From Lactobacillus sp. ESL0785 (GTDB lineage Bacteria; Bacillota; Bacilli; Lactobacillales; Lactobacillaceae): DNA of 64,000 nt. The stretch covers positions 558,001 through 622,000 of the forward strand of contig NZ_CP113916.1 of the NCBI RefSeq assembly GCF_029395455.1. Direction: 5' to 3'. Within the stretch, counting starts at the first letter, position 1. Each line of letters begins with the position of its first letter. The position numbers and the translations under genes are program-made. The notes beneath the pieces were generated by a model. It was not told where the DNA came from. It made no database searches and was given only the letters and a program-made list of their open reading frames with translations. Below, in pieces: positions 24,454-33,998 of this stretch.

Positions 24454-25545
24454 ATGGCAGATATCGGAGACAAATTACGCAGTGCCAGAGAGGCAAAGGG
24501 ACTTTCAATTGCAGATATTGAAAAAGCAACTAAAATTCAAGGTAGATATCTGACGGCAATTGAACAAAACGAATTTGATAAACTCCCCGGTGACTTTTAT
24601 GTCCGGGCTTTTATTCGGCAATATGCTCAAGTTGTTGGTTTAGATGGCAAAAAATTGTTAAGTGAGTATCATCAAGATATTCCTAAACCTGAACCGGATG
24701 AATACGTTGAAGATTCGATTGATAATAAGAGCGAAGAAGTACGTAAAACAACCAGTAACAAGAAAAAAATCTGGAAGAATTACCTGCCACGAGTGATTGT
24801 TGGCCTAGCGGTAATTGTTGTTATTCTTGTTTGTTATGCGGTTTATGCTCATTTTTCAGCTAGTCATAATCAAAATGCTAATCCTGATAACAACGTTTCA
24901 ATTTCTTCAGAAAATACAAATAAGCCGAAGAAGAAAGAGAAAGTTGCCAAGACTAATCCGGTTAAAGTTAGAGAAGTTGCTGTTAACCAATTTCAAGTTA
25001 CTGGTTTGAAGAAAAATCGTAGTTTGATTATTCGTGCTGGTGCACAGACAACTACGGTAACGATTTCGATTAATGGTATTAGACGCGACGTGCAAACGCT
25101 AGCAGCTGATCAAAAGCATAGTATGGTTATTCCAACTGATGCGCAAAACGTTGTCGTTAGCTTTAGTAATGCACTTGATACTAAGATGACAGTTGGCGGT
25201 AAGAAAGTTCCATACAATCCACAAAGTGGTGCGCTTTCGATAACTTTGATTATTGGTAAAGGCAAAGCGCAAACTAATTCACAGTCTAGTTCGACGACGA
25301 ATACTTACCACGATAATAATAGTTCAACTACTAATACTAATCGTTCGCAGACAACTCGTAATAATTCACAACGGCAAAATTCACAGACGCATTCAACTAC
25401 TAATAGTGCTAATAATTCGCAGCATAGCCAAAGTTCACAAACTAATGGTCAGAATACGCAAAATAATAACCAAAGTGGTACAGGTTCAACTAACAATAGT
25501 AATCAGTCTAATAATTCATCATCTAATAATAGTGACCAAAATTAA
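24454..25545 (+). CDS. rodZ: RodZ/YmfM-like cell-shape protein with long low-complexity tail
   Basis: Bitopic membrane protein that links MreB to the wall-elongation machinery. The product is 363 residues. A Cro-type helix-turn-helix domain (about 4-72; GDKLRSAREAKGLSIADIEK) is cytoplasmic. A membrane helix spans about 119-141. The outside part has a DUF4115-like beta domain (about 185-270). Residues from about 276 to the end are almost only Ser, Thr, Asn, Gln with some His and Arg. This tail of nearly 90 residues is unusual in length. The start is ATG 24454 after AGAGGT. pgsA follows after 22 bases. Confidence 0.9.
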   Translation: MADIGDKLRSAREAKGLSIADIEKATKIQGRYLTAIEQNEFDKLPGDFYVRAFIRQYAQVVGLDGKKLLSEYHQDIPKPEPDEYVEDSIDNKSEEVRKTTSNKKKIWKNYLPRVIVGLAVIVVILVCYAVYAHFSASHNQNANPDNNVSISSENTNKPKKKEKVAKTNPVKVREVAVNQFQVTGLKKNRSLIIRAGAQTTTVTISINGIRRDVQTLAADQKHSMVIPTDAQNVVVSFSNALDTKMTVGGKKVPYNPQSGALSITLIIGKGKAQTNSQSSSTTNTYHDNNSSTTNTNRSQTTRNNSQRQNSQTHSTTNSANNSQHSQSSQTNGQNTQNNNQSGTGSTNNSNQSNNSSSNNSDQN

Positions 25546-25567
25546 TTAAGAGGAGAAGTAATAAAGA

Positions 25568-26128
25568 ATGAATTTACCTAATAAGTTAACGGTTTTTAGA
25601 ATATTTTTGATACCGGTATTTGTATTAATTGTCATGTTTGGCGGTAATGCAAGTGTGCAAGTTGGTGGCAGTACAGTTTACTGGCGGCTAGTGATTGCGG
25701 CAGTGGTCTTTGCTGTTGCTTCTGCTACTGATTGGTTTGACGGTCACATTGCAAGATCGCGGAATATGGTAACGAATTTTGGTAAATTTGCTGATCCGCT
25801 AGCTGATAAAATGCTAACGATGACAGCCTTTATTATGCTAGTTTCATTGAATTTAGCTCCAGCTTGGGTAGTTGTAATTATTGTTTGTCGTGAGCTGGCA
25901 GTAACTGGATTACGTCTGATTTTGGCGGAGAATAAGGGTCAAGTAATGGCGGCGGCAATGCCTGGTAAAATTAAGACAACTTGTCAAATGTTAGCTGTCA
26001 TTTTTCTCTTAATTGGTAATTTTTATTACATTGGTACAATTTTGTTATACCTTGCCTTAATTTTTACTATTTATTCAGGTTGGGACTATTTCCACAGTTC
26101 ATGGGATGTCTTTAAAGGTTCAATGTAA
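25568..26128 (+). CDS. pgsA: CDP-diacylglycerol--glycerol-3-phosphate 3-phosphatidyltransferase
   Basis: Makes phosphatidylglycerophosphate, the committed step to phosphatidylglycerol and cardiolipin. The product is 186 residues with about five membrane helices. The CDP-alcohol phosphotransferase signature lies at about residues 56-83: DWFDGHIARSR followed by GKFADPLADK, containing the conserved Asp residues and the D-G-x2-A-R pattern. The N-terminus MNLPNKLTVFRI is characteristic. The start follows AGAGGAGAAG. It ends an apparent operon with the SDR and rodZ-like genes, at a terminator. Confidence 0.97.
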   Translation: MNLPNKLTVFRIFLIPVFVLIVMFGGNASVQVGGSTVYWRLVIAAVVFAVASATDWFDGHIARSRNMVTNFGKFADPLADKMLTMTAFIMLVSLNLAPAWVVVIIVCRELAVTGLRLILAENKGQVMAAAMPGKIKTTCQMLAVIFLLIGNFYYIGTILLYLALIFTIYSGWDYFHSSWDVFKGSM

Positions 26129-26136
26129 ATTACAGA

Positions 26137-26166
26137 AGTACTAACTTAGGTTGGTGCTTTTTTTGT
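26137..26166 (+). terminator. Rho-independent terminator after pgsA
   Basis: Stem AGTACTAAC / GTTGGTGCT (with G-U pairs) around TTAG, followed by a run of seven or more T. Confidence 0.85.
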
Positions 26167-26269
26167 ACAATTTTTTAACTTTCAGGTTGGTAAAGCTGAT
26201 ATTTTTGCTTAATTGCAAGTGAATTGTTAGCATTAAATTAACAGAAATATTAAGAAAGGAGAATTTAGG

Positions 26270-27463
26270 ATGACAGAAAAAATCCCAATGGTTGAATTTC
26301 GGGACGTGTCGAAGACCTATCCTAAAAGTAAAAAGTCAGCTGTTAAGCATATTAGTTTTAAAATCAATCAAGGTGAATTTTGTTGCTTGATTGGGACTTC
26401 TGGGTCTGGTAAAACAACGTTAATGCGAATGATTAATCGAATGAATACGGTCACTACCGGTACGGTTTTCGTTGCGGGTAAAAATGTCGAATCATTTAAT
26501 CCTGTTAACTTACGTCGTCATATTGGCTATGTTATTCAGAGCAATGGCCTGATGCCACATATGACGATTAGAGAAAATATTATCTTAGTTCCTAAATTAC
26601 TAAAATGGCCTAAGGAAAAACTAGCTAGTGCAGCAAAGAAATTAATTAAAATGGCAGAATTGCCAGAATCTTATCTTGATCGTTATCCTGCAGAATTATC
26701 AGGTGGTCAGCAGCAGCGAATTGGTGTTGTACGGGCTTTAGCTGCTAATCAAAATTTGATTTTGATGGATGAACCTTTTGGCGCACTAGATCCAATTACG
26801 CGTGAAAGTTTACAGAATTTGGTACAGCATTTACAAACAAAATTGGGAAAAACGATAGTTTTTGTTACTCATGATATGGATGAGGCCTTAAAACTAGCAA
26901 CAAAAATCGTTGTTTTACATGATGGTCAGTTAGTGCAGGTCGGTACTCCAGATGAGATTTTGCATCATCCAGCGAATGACTTTGTTAAGACGTTAATTGG
27001 CGAAGAACGACTAGCTGCTGCTAAATATGAAACTGTTAAAGTGAAAAATGTGATGTTAGCTGATCCAGTTAAGATTAGTATTAGTGCAACGTTAACTGAA
27101 GCCTTAACAATGATGAAGAAGCGTCGAGTTGATACTTTATTGGTTGTTGATGATCATAATCATTTAAAGGGTTATATTTCAATTGCAACTTTACAGAGTA
27201 AATATCAAACTTTGACTAGCGTGAGTGATATTTTACAACCAATTGTTGAAACTGTTGGTCCTGAAGAATATTTGCGTGATAACTTTAGCCGGATTTTGAA
27301 GCGTAATCGGCAGTACGTTCCGGTTATTGATTCTGAGCAAAAATTAGTAGGTATTGTGACCCGGTCAAGTCTTGTGAATGTTGTTTACGAATCAATTTGG
27401 GGCAATTCTAATACTGCTGGCTCATCTTCAGTTAAAACTAATTCAACAAAAGAGGCGAATTAG
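26270..27463 (+). CDS. opuCA: Glycine betaine/carnitine/choline ABC transporter ATPase with CBS domains (OpuCA-like)
   Basis: ATPase of an osmolyte importer, 397 residues. Walker A is GTSGSGKTT (about 38-46). The Q-loop is [12 protein letters not shown], the signature LSGGQQQR, and Walker [13 protein letters not shown]. After the ATPase core come two CBS domains (about 255-375), regulatory modules that in OpuA/OpuC proteins sense ionic strength or cyclic-di-AMP. A Ser/Thr/Asn-rich tail ends the protein. First gene of a four-gene operon. The exact osmolyte cannot be told from sequence. Confidence 0.93.
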   Translation: MTEKIPMVEFRDVSKTYPKSKKSAVKHISFKINQGEFCCLIGTSGSGKTTLMRMINRMNTVTTGTVFVAGKNVESFNPVNLRRHIGYVIQSNGLMPHMTIRENIILVPKLLKWPKEKLASAAKKLIKMAELPESYLDRYPAELSGGQQQRIGVVRALAANQNLILMDEPFGALDPITRESLQNLVQHLQTKLGKTIVFVTHDMDEALKLATKIVVLHDGQLVQVGTPDEILHHPANDFVKTLIGEERLAAAKYETVKVKNVMLADPVKISISATLTEALTMMKKRRVDTLLVVDDHNHLKGYISIATLQSKYQTLTSVSDILQPIVETVGPEEYLRDNFSRILKRNRQYVPVIDSEQKLVGIVTRSSLVNVVYESIWGNSNTAGSSSVKTNSTKEAN

Positions 27464-27464
27464 A

Positions 27465-28088
27465 ATGTCAGTCTTTTTCATGCAACATGGTTCAGAATTA
27501 ATTGTTAAGATTTGGCAGCAGATTTATATTTCTGCGATTGCTTTATTCTTAGGAATTTTAGCTGCTGTTCCCTTAAGTGTTATTTTATTAAAATTTCCGC
27601 GAACTGCCAAAGTAGTTGTTGCAATTGCCAGTATGCTTCAAACGATTCCAGCATTGGCATTACTAGCAATGATGATTCCATTTTTTGGTGTTGGTCAAGT
27701 ACCAGCAATTATTGCCCTCTTTTTATATAGTTTAATGCCTATTTTGCGCAATACATATGTTGGCTTGACTGGCGTTAATCAAGATACAATCGACTCGGCT
27801 CGCGGCTTAGGCATGACTCAGCTGCAGTTAATTACTAAAGTTGATCTTCCATTGGCAATGCCTGTAATTATGGCTGGTATTAGGTTATCAGCGATTTATG
27901 TAATTGCTTGGGCAACTTTGGCATCATATATTGGTGCTGGCGGGCTTGGTGATTTTATCTTTAATGGCTTGAGTTTGTATCAACCTAGCTTAATTTTAGG
28001 CGGTACAATTCCTGTGATTATTTTGGCATTATTAACTGATTATTTGTTAGGAAAATTAGAGAAAAAATTGACGCCAAAAGGGATATAA
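27465..28088 (+). CDS. opuCB: Osmolyte ABC transporter permease (OpuCB-like)
   Basis: Inner-membrane permease of the OpuC/ProW type, 207 residues with about five to six helices. The ABC-permease EAA-like loop appears as [26 protein letters not shown]. The conserved [13 protein letters not shown] follows. The start is ATG 27465, two bases after the ATPase stop and preceded by AGAGGCG; the open frame further upstream lies within the ATPase gene. It pairs with the second permease at 29036 to make a heterodimeric channel. Confidence 0.93.
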   Translation: MSVFFMQHGSELIVKIWQQIYISAIALFLGILAAVPLSVILLKFPRTAKVVVAIASMLQTIPALALLAMMIPFFGVGQVPAIIALFLYSLMPILRNTYVGLTGVNQDTIDSARGLGMTQLQLITKVDLPLAMPVIMAGIRLSAIYVIAWATLASYIGAGGLGDFIFNGLSLYQPSLILGGTIPVIILALLTDYLLGKLEKKLTPKGI

Positions 28089-28100
28089 GGGGTGAGCATA

Positions 28101-29036
28101 ATGAAAAAATCGGTTAGAAAATTATCTGTAATAATTACCGCTTTTTTAGTAATGCTGCTAACTTCTGCCTGTGGGTTACCTGGATTATCTGATAGCCAAG
28201 GCAGCAGTTCAAACGTGCGCATAACGGCGTTAACAACGACTGAATCGCAAATTATGGCGAATATTATTGCACAGTTAATCGAACACGAAACGCCGTATCA
28301 GGCAACGATTGTTAATAATTTGGGCTCTGCACCGATGCAGCATCAGGCCTTGTATCGACATGATGCTGATATTCAGGCGGCAGCTTATGATGGTGGTGAA
28401 TTAACTGCTAACTTGTTAATGGCACCGATTAAAAATTCCAAAAGAGCTAATGATACTGTTCGTCGTGAAGTAAAAAAGCGTTGGGATCAGACATACTTAC
28501 CAACATATGGTTTTGCGAATAATTATGCTTTTATGGTTAGAAAGCAAGAACAGAAACAAAAGCAGTTGTATAACATTTCTGATTTAAAAAAGTATCAAAA
28601 TCAATTTTCTGTCGGCGTGGCTTCTGAATGGGTTAATGCCCCCGGAGTTGGTTATCCTGATTTTCAAACGGCTTATGGAATTACCTTTTCTAAACTGCAC
28701 CCAATGAATATCGGTTTAGTTTATTCAGCTTTGAAAAGTGCCAAAATGAACGTTATCTTGGGTTATTCAACTGATGGTCGGATTGATAGTTACCACCTCA
28801 ATTTGCTAAAAGACAATAGGCACTTTTTCCCACCGTATAATTGCGGCATGTTGATTAATAATTATTTGTTGCGTGAACATCCAGAATTAAAGCCACTATT
28901 AATGCGCTTAGTGGGTCACATTAATGTTCATGAAATTCGCGCAATGAATTTTCAAGTTGATGATCATTTGCTTGAGCCAGCAACAGTGGCGCATCAATTT
29001 TTAGTAAAGCATAATTACTTTCGGGAGAAAAAATAA
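28101..29036 (+). CDS. opuCC: Osmolyte ABC transporter substrate-binding lipoprotein (OpuCC-like)
   Basis: Extracytoplasmic binding protein, 311 residues. The signal peptide has a basic start, a hydrophobic core and the lipobox LTSAC with the lipid-modified Cys24. The mature part has the OpuAC/ProX-like pattern, including TESQIMANIIAQLIE, the YGFANNYAF segment and GLVYSALKSAKMNVILGYSTDGRI. The binding pocket in this family uses aromatic residues to hold quaternary ammonium. The start is ATG 28101 behind AGGGGTGA. The stop TAA overlaps the next ATG by one base. Confidence 0.93.
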   Translation: MKKSVRKLSVIITAFLVMLLTSACGLPGLSDSQGSSSNVRITALTTTESQIMANIIAQLIEHETPYQATIVNNLGSAPMQHQALYRHDADIQAAAYDGGELTANLLMAPIKNSKRANDTVRREVKKRWDQTYLPTYGFANNYAFMVRKQEQKQKQLYNISDLKKYQNQFSVGVASEWVNAPGVGYPDFQTAYGITFSKLHPMNIGLVYSALKSAKMNVILGYSTDGRIDSYHLNLLKDNRHFFPPYNCGMLINNYLLREHPELKPLLMRLVGHINVHEIRAMNFQVDDHLLEPATVAHQFLVKHNYFREKK

Positions 29037-29695
29037 TGGCTAAATTATCTTTATGGCAGCAATTTATCTATTACTATCAACATAATGGCAGCTATGTGTT
29101 AGCTCAATTCAATCGAACATTTCTGATTGCAATTTATGGTGTTTTATTTGCAGCAATTATTGGTATTCCGGTAGGGATTTTTATTTCGCGGAATGCTCAT
29201 CTTGGTGATTTTGTTGTTGAAATTGCTAACTTTATCCAGACAATTCCATCCTTAGCGATGTTGTCAATTGTGATGATTGGCTTGGGCTTGGGGGTAATGA
29301 CTGTTATTGTAACCGTTACACTGTACTCATTATTACCAATTATTAAAAATACTTATACGGGCATGCGGAATGTTGATAAAAATGTAATTGACTCAGGAAA
29401 AGGTATGGGCATGACAAAACTGCAGCTCCTGTATCTAGTAAAACTGCCTTTATCATTGTCAGTGATTATTGCTGGGTTAAAAAATGCACTAGTGATTGCG
29501 ATTGGGATTACTTCAATTGGCTCGTTTGTTGGTGCTGGCGGGTTAGGCGATATTATTATTCGGGGAACGAATGCGACTAACGGTAGTGCAATTATTTTGG
29601 CAGGAGCGGTACCAACGGCATTACTCGCAATTGTGGCCGATGTTGTGTTGAATTTGTTACAAAATTGGCTGCAGCCTAAGGGTTTACGGCAGTAA
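29036..29695 (+). CDS. opuCD: Osmolyte ABC transporter permease (OpuCD-like)
   Basis: Second permease of the importer, 219 residues, paralogous to the one at 27465. It has about six helices, the coupling loop DSGKGMGMTKLQLLYLVKLP, and the conserved GSFVGAGGLGDIIIRG. It is translationally coupled to the binding-protein gene (TAATG). No strong hairpin follows before the recA promoter region, so some read-through toward recA is possible. Confidence 0.93.
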   Translation: MAKLSLWQQFIYYYQHNGSYVLAQFNRTFLIAIYGVLFAAIIGIPVGIFISRNAHLGDFVVEIANFIQTIPSLAMLSIVMIGLGLGVMTVIVTVTLYSLLPIIKNTYTGMRNVDKNVIDSGKGMGMTKLQLLYLVKLPLSLSVIIAGLKNALVIAIGITSIGSFVGAGGLGDIIIRGTNATNGSAIILAGAVPTALLAIVADVVLNLLQNWLQPKGLRQ

Positions 29696-29750
29696 TTTTA
29701 TAAAAGAAACTAGGCGATTTTAGCGTATTTAATAATATGGGATAATGGTC

Positions 29751-29764
29751 TAAACATTTGTTCG
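29751..29764 (+). promoter_or_regulatory. Candidate LexA (SOS) box upstream of recA
   Basis: TAAACATTTGTTCG matches the Gram-positive LexA consensus CGAACATATGTTCG at 11 of 14 positions, with an intact right half GTTCG and correct 4-base spacing. It lies 7 bases before the recA -35 and 69 bases before the start codon. Confidence 0.65.
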
Positions 29765-29771
29765 CTTTCCC

Positions 29772-29801
29772 TTGCAAATAAACAATAAATCAAAGTATAA
29801 T
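29772..29801 (+). promoter_or_regulatory. Probable sigma-A promoter of recA
   Basis: TTGCAA -35 and perfect TATAAT -10 with an 18-base spacer. The -10 ends 31 bases before the recA start, leaving room for the AGAGGAGGT ribosome site. Confidence 0.75.
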
Positions 29802-29832
29802 TAATGGGTATTAATTAGAGGAGGTAAATCGC

Positions 29833-30942
29833 TTGGCCAAAGACGAAAAACAAAAGGCGCTTGAAAGTGCATTAAAAAAGATTGAAAAGAATTTTGGTAA
29901 AGGTGCTGTTATGCGGATGGGTGACAAGGCTGATACTGAAATTTCAACAATTCCGTCCGGCTCGCTGGCACTTGATGCAGCTTTAGGTGTTGGCGGTTAT
30001 CCGCGTGGAAGAATTATTGAAATTTATGGGCCTGAATCTTCTGGTAAGACGACAGTTGCTCTACATGCCGTTGCTGAAGTACAAAAGCGTGGCGGTACGG
30101 CAGCATATATTGATGCTGAAAATGCGATGGATCCAGCTTATGCTGAAGCATTGGGCGTCAACGTTGACGACTTGATTTTGTCACAGCCAAACACCGGTGA
30201 AGAAGGCTTGCAAATTGCTGATACCTTGATTGCCAGTGGGGCGATTGACATTTTGATTGTCGATTCAGTTGCTGCCTTAGTGCCACAAGCTGAAATTGAC
30301 GGTGATATTGGTGATAGCCATGTTGGCTTGCAGGCACGGCTGATGAGCCAAGCTTTGCGTAAACTTTCTGGTAACATTAATAAAACAAAGACGATTGCAA
30401 TTTTTATTAATCAAATTCGGGAAAAAGTCGGCATTATGTTTGGTAATCCGGAGACTACACCTGGTGGTCGTGCTTTGAAGTTTTATTCGACAATTCGTTT
30501 GGAAATTCGCCGTGCTGAAAAGATTAAACAATCTGGTGGCGATATTACTGGTAATCGCGTGAAGATTAAAGTAGTTAAGAACAAAGTTGCGCCGCCATTT
30601 AAGGTTGCTGAAGTTGATATGATGTACGGTAAAGGAATTTCGCAGTCCGGCGAATTGCTTGATATGGCAGCTGATAAGGATATTATTGCTAAAGCCGGTT
30701 CGTGGTATTCCTATAATAATGAACGAATTGGTCAGGGTCGTGAGAATGCTAAAAAATATCTTGAAGAGCACCAAGATATTTATGAGGATGTGCAACATCA
30801 GGTTCGACAAGCTTATGGAATTGATGAAAAGTCGATTGCTGATCGTGAGGATCCAGCTAAAGTTAAAGCTGAAAAAACTAAAAGTGCAAATTCACCAAAG
30901 GAGTCTTCTGATCAAAAAGAAGCCGCTAACAAAAGCAAATAA
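29833..30942 (+). CDS. recA: Recombinase RecA
   Basis: ATP-dependent strand-exchange protein and coactivator of LexA cleavage. The product is 369 residues. Walker A is GPESSGKTT, Walker [13 protein letters not shown], and [25 protein letters not shown] contains the conserved L2-loop region. The C-terminal part (about 325-369) is a charged Lys/Glu/Ser tail. The start is TTG 29833 behind AGAGGAGGT. cinA, which usually precedes recA in Bacilli, is not found; the osmolyte transporter genes are there instead. Confidence 0.98.
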   Translation: MAKDEKQKALESALKKIEKNFGKGAVMRMGDKADTEISTIPSGSLALDAALGVGGYPRGRIIEIYGPESSGKTTVALHAVAEVQKRGGTAAYIDAENAMDPAYAEALGVNVDDLILSQPNTGEEGLQIADTLIASGAIDILIVDSVAALVPQAEIDGDIGDSHVGLQARLMSQALRKLSGNINKTKTIAIFINQIREKVGIMFGNPETTPGGRALKFYSTIRLEIRRAEKIKQSGGDITGNRVKIKVVKNKVAPPFKVAEVDMMYGKGISQSGELLDMAADKDIIAKAGSWYSYNNERIGQGRENAKKYLEEHQDIYEDVQHQVRQAYGIDEKSIADREDPAKVKAEKTKSANSPKESSDQKEAANKSK

Positions 30943-30955
30943 AATTGAAGAAATT

Positions 30956-30992
30956 AACCTTGACTTGGGAATTTAGATCAAGGTTTTTTTCT
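30956..30992 (+). terminator. Rho-independent terminator after recA
   Basis: Stem AACCTTGA / TCAAGGTT followed by a run of T. Confidence 0.85.
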
Positions 30993-31073
30993 TGTTCATT
31001 GACATGAGCCCCGTGGTTCTTTATCATTAATATTGTGTGAATAATCTAAAAAATAAAAAAGGCGATAGTAATC

Positions 31074-32705
31074 ATGACAAAAATAATTTTGATTCCCGTC
31101 GCGGTTGCTATTATTTCAATTTTAATTGGTTTAGGTATTGGTTATGCAATGCGGAAGAATATTTGGGAAAAGAATGCCCAAAACGCACAAAATGATGCCG
31201 ACCATATTTTAACCGATGCAAAAGCACAAGTTGCTGCTGCAAAAGCTGAAGTTAATGCGCAAAAGCAGGCTACTGAGGCTTTAAAGCAGAGCGCTGAAAA
31301 CACTAAAAAAGAGAAGATTCTTGAAGCACAGGAGCAGATGCAGGATTATCGGCAAAAGGTTGAAGACGAGTTAAATGTTAAGCGTGATACGATTGCGCGT
31401 AACAATAACCGGCTTAAACAACGCGAAGATACTCTGGATCATCGCAAATCTTTACTCCGTGAGCAAGAAGACGAACTTGAACATAAGAAAAAGCAGCTGC
31501 AGGAAAAGCAAGCCGAATTGGCTGAAAAAGTGCAAACTGCTGCTGATTTAGTTGATCAAAGACAACAAAAACTGTATGAAGTAGCTCATTTGGATAAGGA
31601 ACAAGCTAAGAAGCTGGTTTTAAGCGAATTGTCCGATGAATTAGTTAAAGAACGTGCAGTAATGATTAAGGACAGTAATGAAGAAGTTGAAGCGAAGGCC
31701 GATCATTATGCTCGTCAAGTAATCATTGATGCTATTCAAAGTAGTTCTGCAGATACGGTTGCTGAAACAACGGTTTCTGTAGTTGATTTACCTAATGAAG
31801 AGATGAAGGGGCGGATTATTGGCCGTGAAGGGCGGAATATTCGTTCATTCGAAGCTCTAACAGGAATTGATTTAATTATTGATGATACACCGAAGGTTGT
31901 AACTCTTAGTGGTTTTGACGCAATTAGACGTGAAATTGCTAAACGAGCAATGGAACGTTTAATTAAAGACGGCCGAATTCATCCAGCTCGGATTGAAGAG
32001 ATGGTGGACAAGGCACGCAAAGAGGTCAATGATGATATTTATGAAGCTGGTGAAAGTGCATTAATGGAGCTAGGGATCCATAAGATGAATCCTGAACTAG
32101 TAAAAACGCTTGGTCGGCTGAAATATCGGACGTCATACGGGCAAAATGTTTTGGGTCACTCAATTGAAGTGGCTAAACTTGCCGGTACGATGGCGGCTGA
32201 GCTCGGTTTAAATGAAAAATTAGCGGTTCGCGCGGGATTATTACACGATATTGGAAAAGCCATCGATCATGATATTGAAGGTTCACACGTTGAAATTGGC
32301 GTGGAGTTGACGCGGAAATATCATGAATCAGATGTTGTTGTTAATGCAATTGCGGCACATCACGGGGATGTACCGAAGTTATCGTTTATTGCTGAACTAG
32401 TAGTTGCAGCAGATACGCTTTCTTCGGCAAGACCGGGTGCTAGAAGTGAGAGCCTGGAAAACTATATTAGACGGTTGACCGAGCTTGAACAAATTGCTAA
32501 GCGGTATAATGGAGTTAAACAGGCATATGCCATTCAAGCAGGACGTGAAGTCCGCGTAATGGTTGAGCCAGAGAAAATTTCCGATGACCGTATTACTGTT
32601 TTGGCACGTGATATTCGTAATCAGGTTGAAAAAGAACTTGATTATCCAGGTAATATTAAAATTACCGTTATCCGTGAAAAGCGGGTTGTGGCAGTTGCAA
32701 AATAA
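31074..32705 (+). CDS. rny: Ribonuclease Y
   Basis: Membrane-anchored endoribonuclease that initiates mRNA decay in Firmicutes. The product is 543 residues. It has an N-terminal membrane helix (about 4-24), a long Glu/Lys/Gln-rich coiled coil (about 30-195), a KH RNA-binding domain ([19 protein letters not shown]), and an HD domain with the metal-binding HD in [10 protein letters not shown] and the later AAHHGD. Length and order match the family. It has its own transcript: recA terminator upstream and another hairpin downstream. Confidence 0.97.
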   Translation: MTKIILIPVAVAIISILIGLGIGYAMRKNIWEKNAQNAQNDADHILTDAKAQVAAAKAEVNAQKQATEALKQSAENTKKEKILEAQEQMQDYRQKVEDELNVKRDTIARNNNRLKQREDTLDHRKSLLREQEDELEHKKKQLQEKQAELAEKVQTAADLVDQRQQKLYEVAHLDKEQAKKLVLSELSDELVKERAVMIKDSNEEVEAKADHYARQVIIDAIQSSSADTVAETTVSVVDLPNEEMKGRIIGREGRNIRSFEALTGIDLIIDDTPKVVTLSGFDAIRREIAKRAMERLIKDGRIHPARIEEMVDKARKEVNDDIYEAGESALMELGIHKMNPELVKTLGRLKYRTSYGQNVLGHSIEVAKLAGTMAAELGLNEKLAVRAGLLHDIGKAIDHDIEGSHVEIGVELTRKYHESDVVVNAIAAHHGDVPKLSFIAELVVAADTLSSARPGARSESLENYIRRLTELEQIAKRYNGVKQAYAIQAGREVRVMVEPEKISDDRITVLARDIRNQVEKELDYPGNIKITVIREKRVVAVAK

Positions 32706-32708
32706 AGT

Positions 32709-32745
32709 TAAAAAAGCTGGATTCGTAAGAGTCTAGCTTTTTTAT
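32709..32745 (+). terminator. Rho-independent terminator after rny
   Basis: Stem AAAAAAGCTGGA paired with TCTAGCTTTTTT (one G-U pair), loop TTCGTAAGAG, T-rich 3' end. Confidence 0.85.
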
Positions 32746-32815
32746 CGCCTAATTTGTGCATTTTTACCCAAGCTTGTATAATTAAAAGCAACTAAATTAT
32801 GAAAGTAGCCAAATT

Positions 32816-33976
32816 ATGTTTAAAATTATTGTTGAATTATTCTTTTTAGTGATTATTCAGGCTGCCATCACACCCTTTATTAGAAGGCTGGCCTTTGTGC
32901 TAGGTGCAGTTGATAATCCTAATGCTAGACGGGTGAATAAAAAGCCGATGCCGACATTGGGTGGCTTAGGTATTTTTGTAACTTTTAATATTGGTGTCTT
33001 TGTCTTATTACGTGAACAATTTCCAACGCATGAGGCTTTTAGTGTTCTTTTAGCTTCTAGCGTCATTGTTCTGACGGGGATGATCGATGACATTATGGAA
33101 TTGAAGCCGCGGCAAAAGATGTTCGGTATTTTCGTCGGTGCCTTAGTGATTTATTTTTTGGCGGGCATCAAAATGAACGTGTTGAATGTTCCGTTTACTA
33201 ATAAGCAAATTAACTTAGGTTGGTGGAGTTTACCAATTACGATTTTTTGGATTTTGGCGTTAACTAATGCCGTTAATCTAATTGATGGACTCGATGGTTT
33301 AGCTGACGGAGTGTCAATGATTTCGCTGTTTACAATGGGGATAGTTGGTTACTTTTTCTTGCATACACGGCAACTGTATATTCCAATTGCTTGTTTTATG
33401 TTAGCATCGTGTCTACTAGGCTTTTTGCCGTATAATTTTCATCCAGCAAAAATATTCTTGGGTGATACAGGAGCACTTTATATTGGGTTCATGATTGCAG
33501 TCTTTTCACTGAAAGGCTTAAAGAATGTCACTTTTATATCGCTTTTAGTACCAATAATTATTTTGGGAGTACCAATTACTGACACGATTTATGCGATGAT
33601 CCGGCGGAAGTTAAACAAACGACCTGTTTCGCAAGCAGATAAGCATCACCTGCACCACCAATTAATGCGGATGGGTTTATCGCAGCGGCAAACTGTATTA
33701 ACGATTTATGCATTGTCGTTGATTTTCTCGTTTATTTCGCTGTTATTCTTGCTTTCACCGACGTGGGGTACGTGGCTATTAATCATTGGCCTCTTGCTTG
33801 CTCTTGAGTTATTTGTGGAGTCAATTGGTCTTTTAGGTGAAAAATACAAGCCATTTTTACATTTGACGCAGAAAATAATTAATGCACGCAGTACTAAGGA
33901 TCCCACTGTTGAAGTTTGGCACTTAGGACAGGATCGACCTGAACAATTAAAACATAAAAAAAGTAAGAAAGATTAG
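32816..33976 (+). CDS. tagO: Undecaprenyl-phosphate GlcNAc-1-phosphate transferase (TagO/WecA family)
   Basis: Membrane enzyme that transfers GlcNAc-1-phosphate from UDP-GlcNAc to undecaprenyl phosphate, the first step of wall teichoic acid or other wall glycopolymer synthesis. The product is 386 residues with about eleven helices. Catalytic-site segments are GMIDDIMELKPRQK, NLIDGLDGLADG and FLGDTGALYIGF; the cytoplasmic HHLHHQLMRMG His motif is near residue 280. MraY-type features are less good, so the WecA/TagO branch is preferred. The start has only a weak ribosome site. The final sugar acceptor polymer is not known. Confidence 0.93.
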   Translation: MFKIIVELFFLVIIQAAITPFIRRLAFVLGAVDNPNARRVNKKPMPTLGGLGIFVTFNIGVFVLLREQFPTHEAFSVLLASSVIVLTGMIDDIMELKPRQKMFGIFVGALVIYFLAGIKMNVLNVPFTNKQINLGWWSLPITIFWILALTNAVNLIDGLDGLADGVSMISLFTMGIVGYFFLHTRQLYIPIACFMLASCLLGFLPYNFHPAKIFLGDTGALYIGFMIAVFSLKGLKNVTFISLLVPIIILGVPITDTIYAMIRRKLNKRPVSQADKHHLHHQLMRMGLSQRQTVLTIYALSLIFSFISLLFLLSPTWGTWLLIIGLLLALELFVESIGLLGEKYKPFLHLTQKIINARSTKDPTVEVWHLGQDRPEQLKHKKSKKD

Positions 33977-33998
33977 GAATGGTCCTAATCTTTTTTAC
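33968..33998 (+). terminator. Bidirectional terminator between tagO and yigZ
   Basis: Stem AAAGATTAGGA / TCCTAATCTTT with a short loop and T run on the plus side. It overlaps the tagO stop codon and lies at the 3' end of the convergent yigZ gene. Confidence 0.85.

Noticed and set aside
25253..25549. Plus-strand frame inside the rodZ low-complexity tail
   Set aside because: It is an alternative-frame artefact of the repetitive Asn/Ser/Thr codons.
30277..30810. Long minus-strand frame inside recA
   Set aside because: A 177-codon shadow frame opposite a conserved gene, with no ribosome site or recognisable motif.
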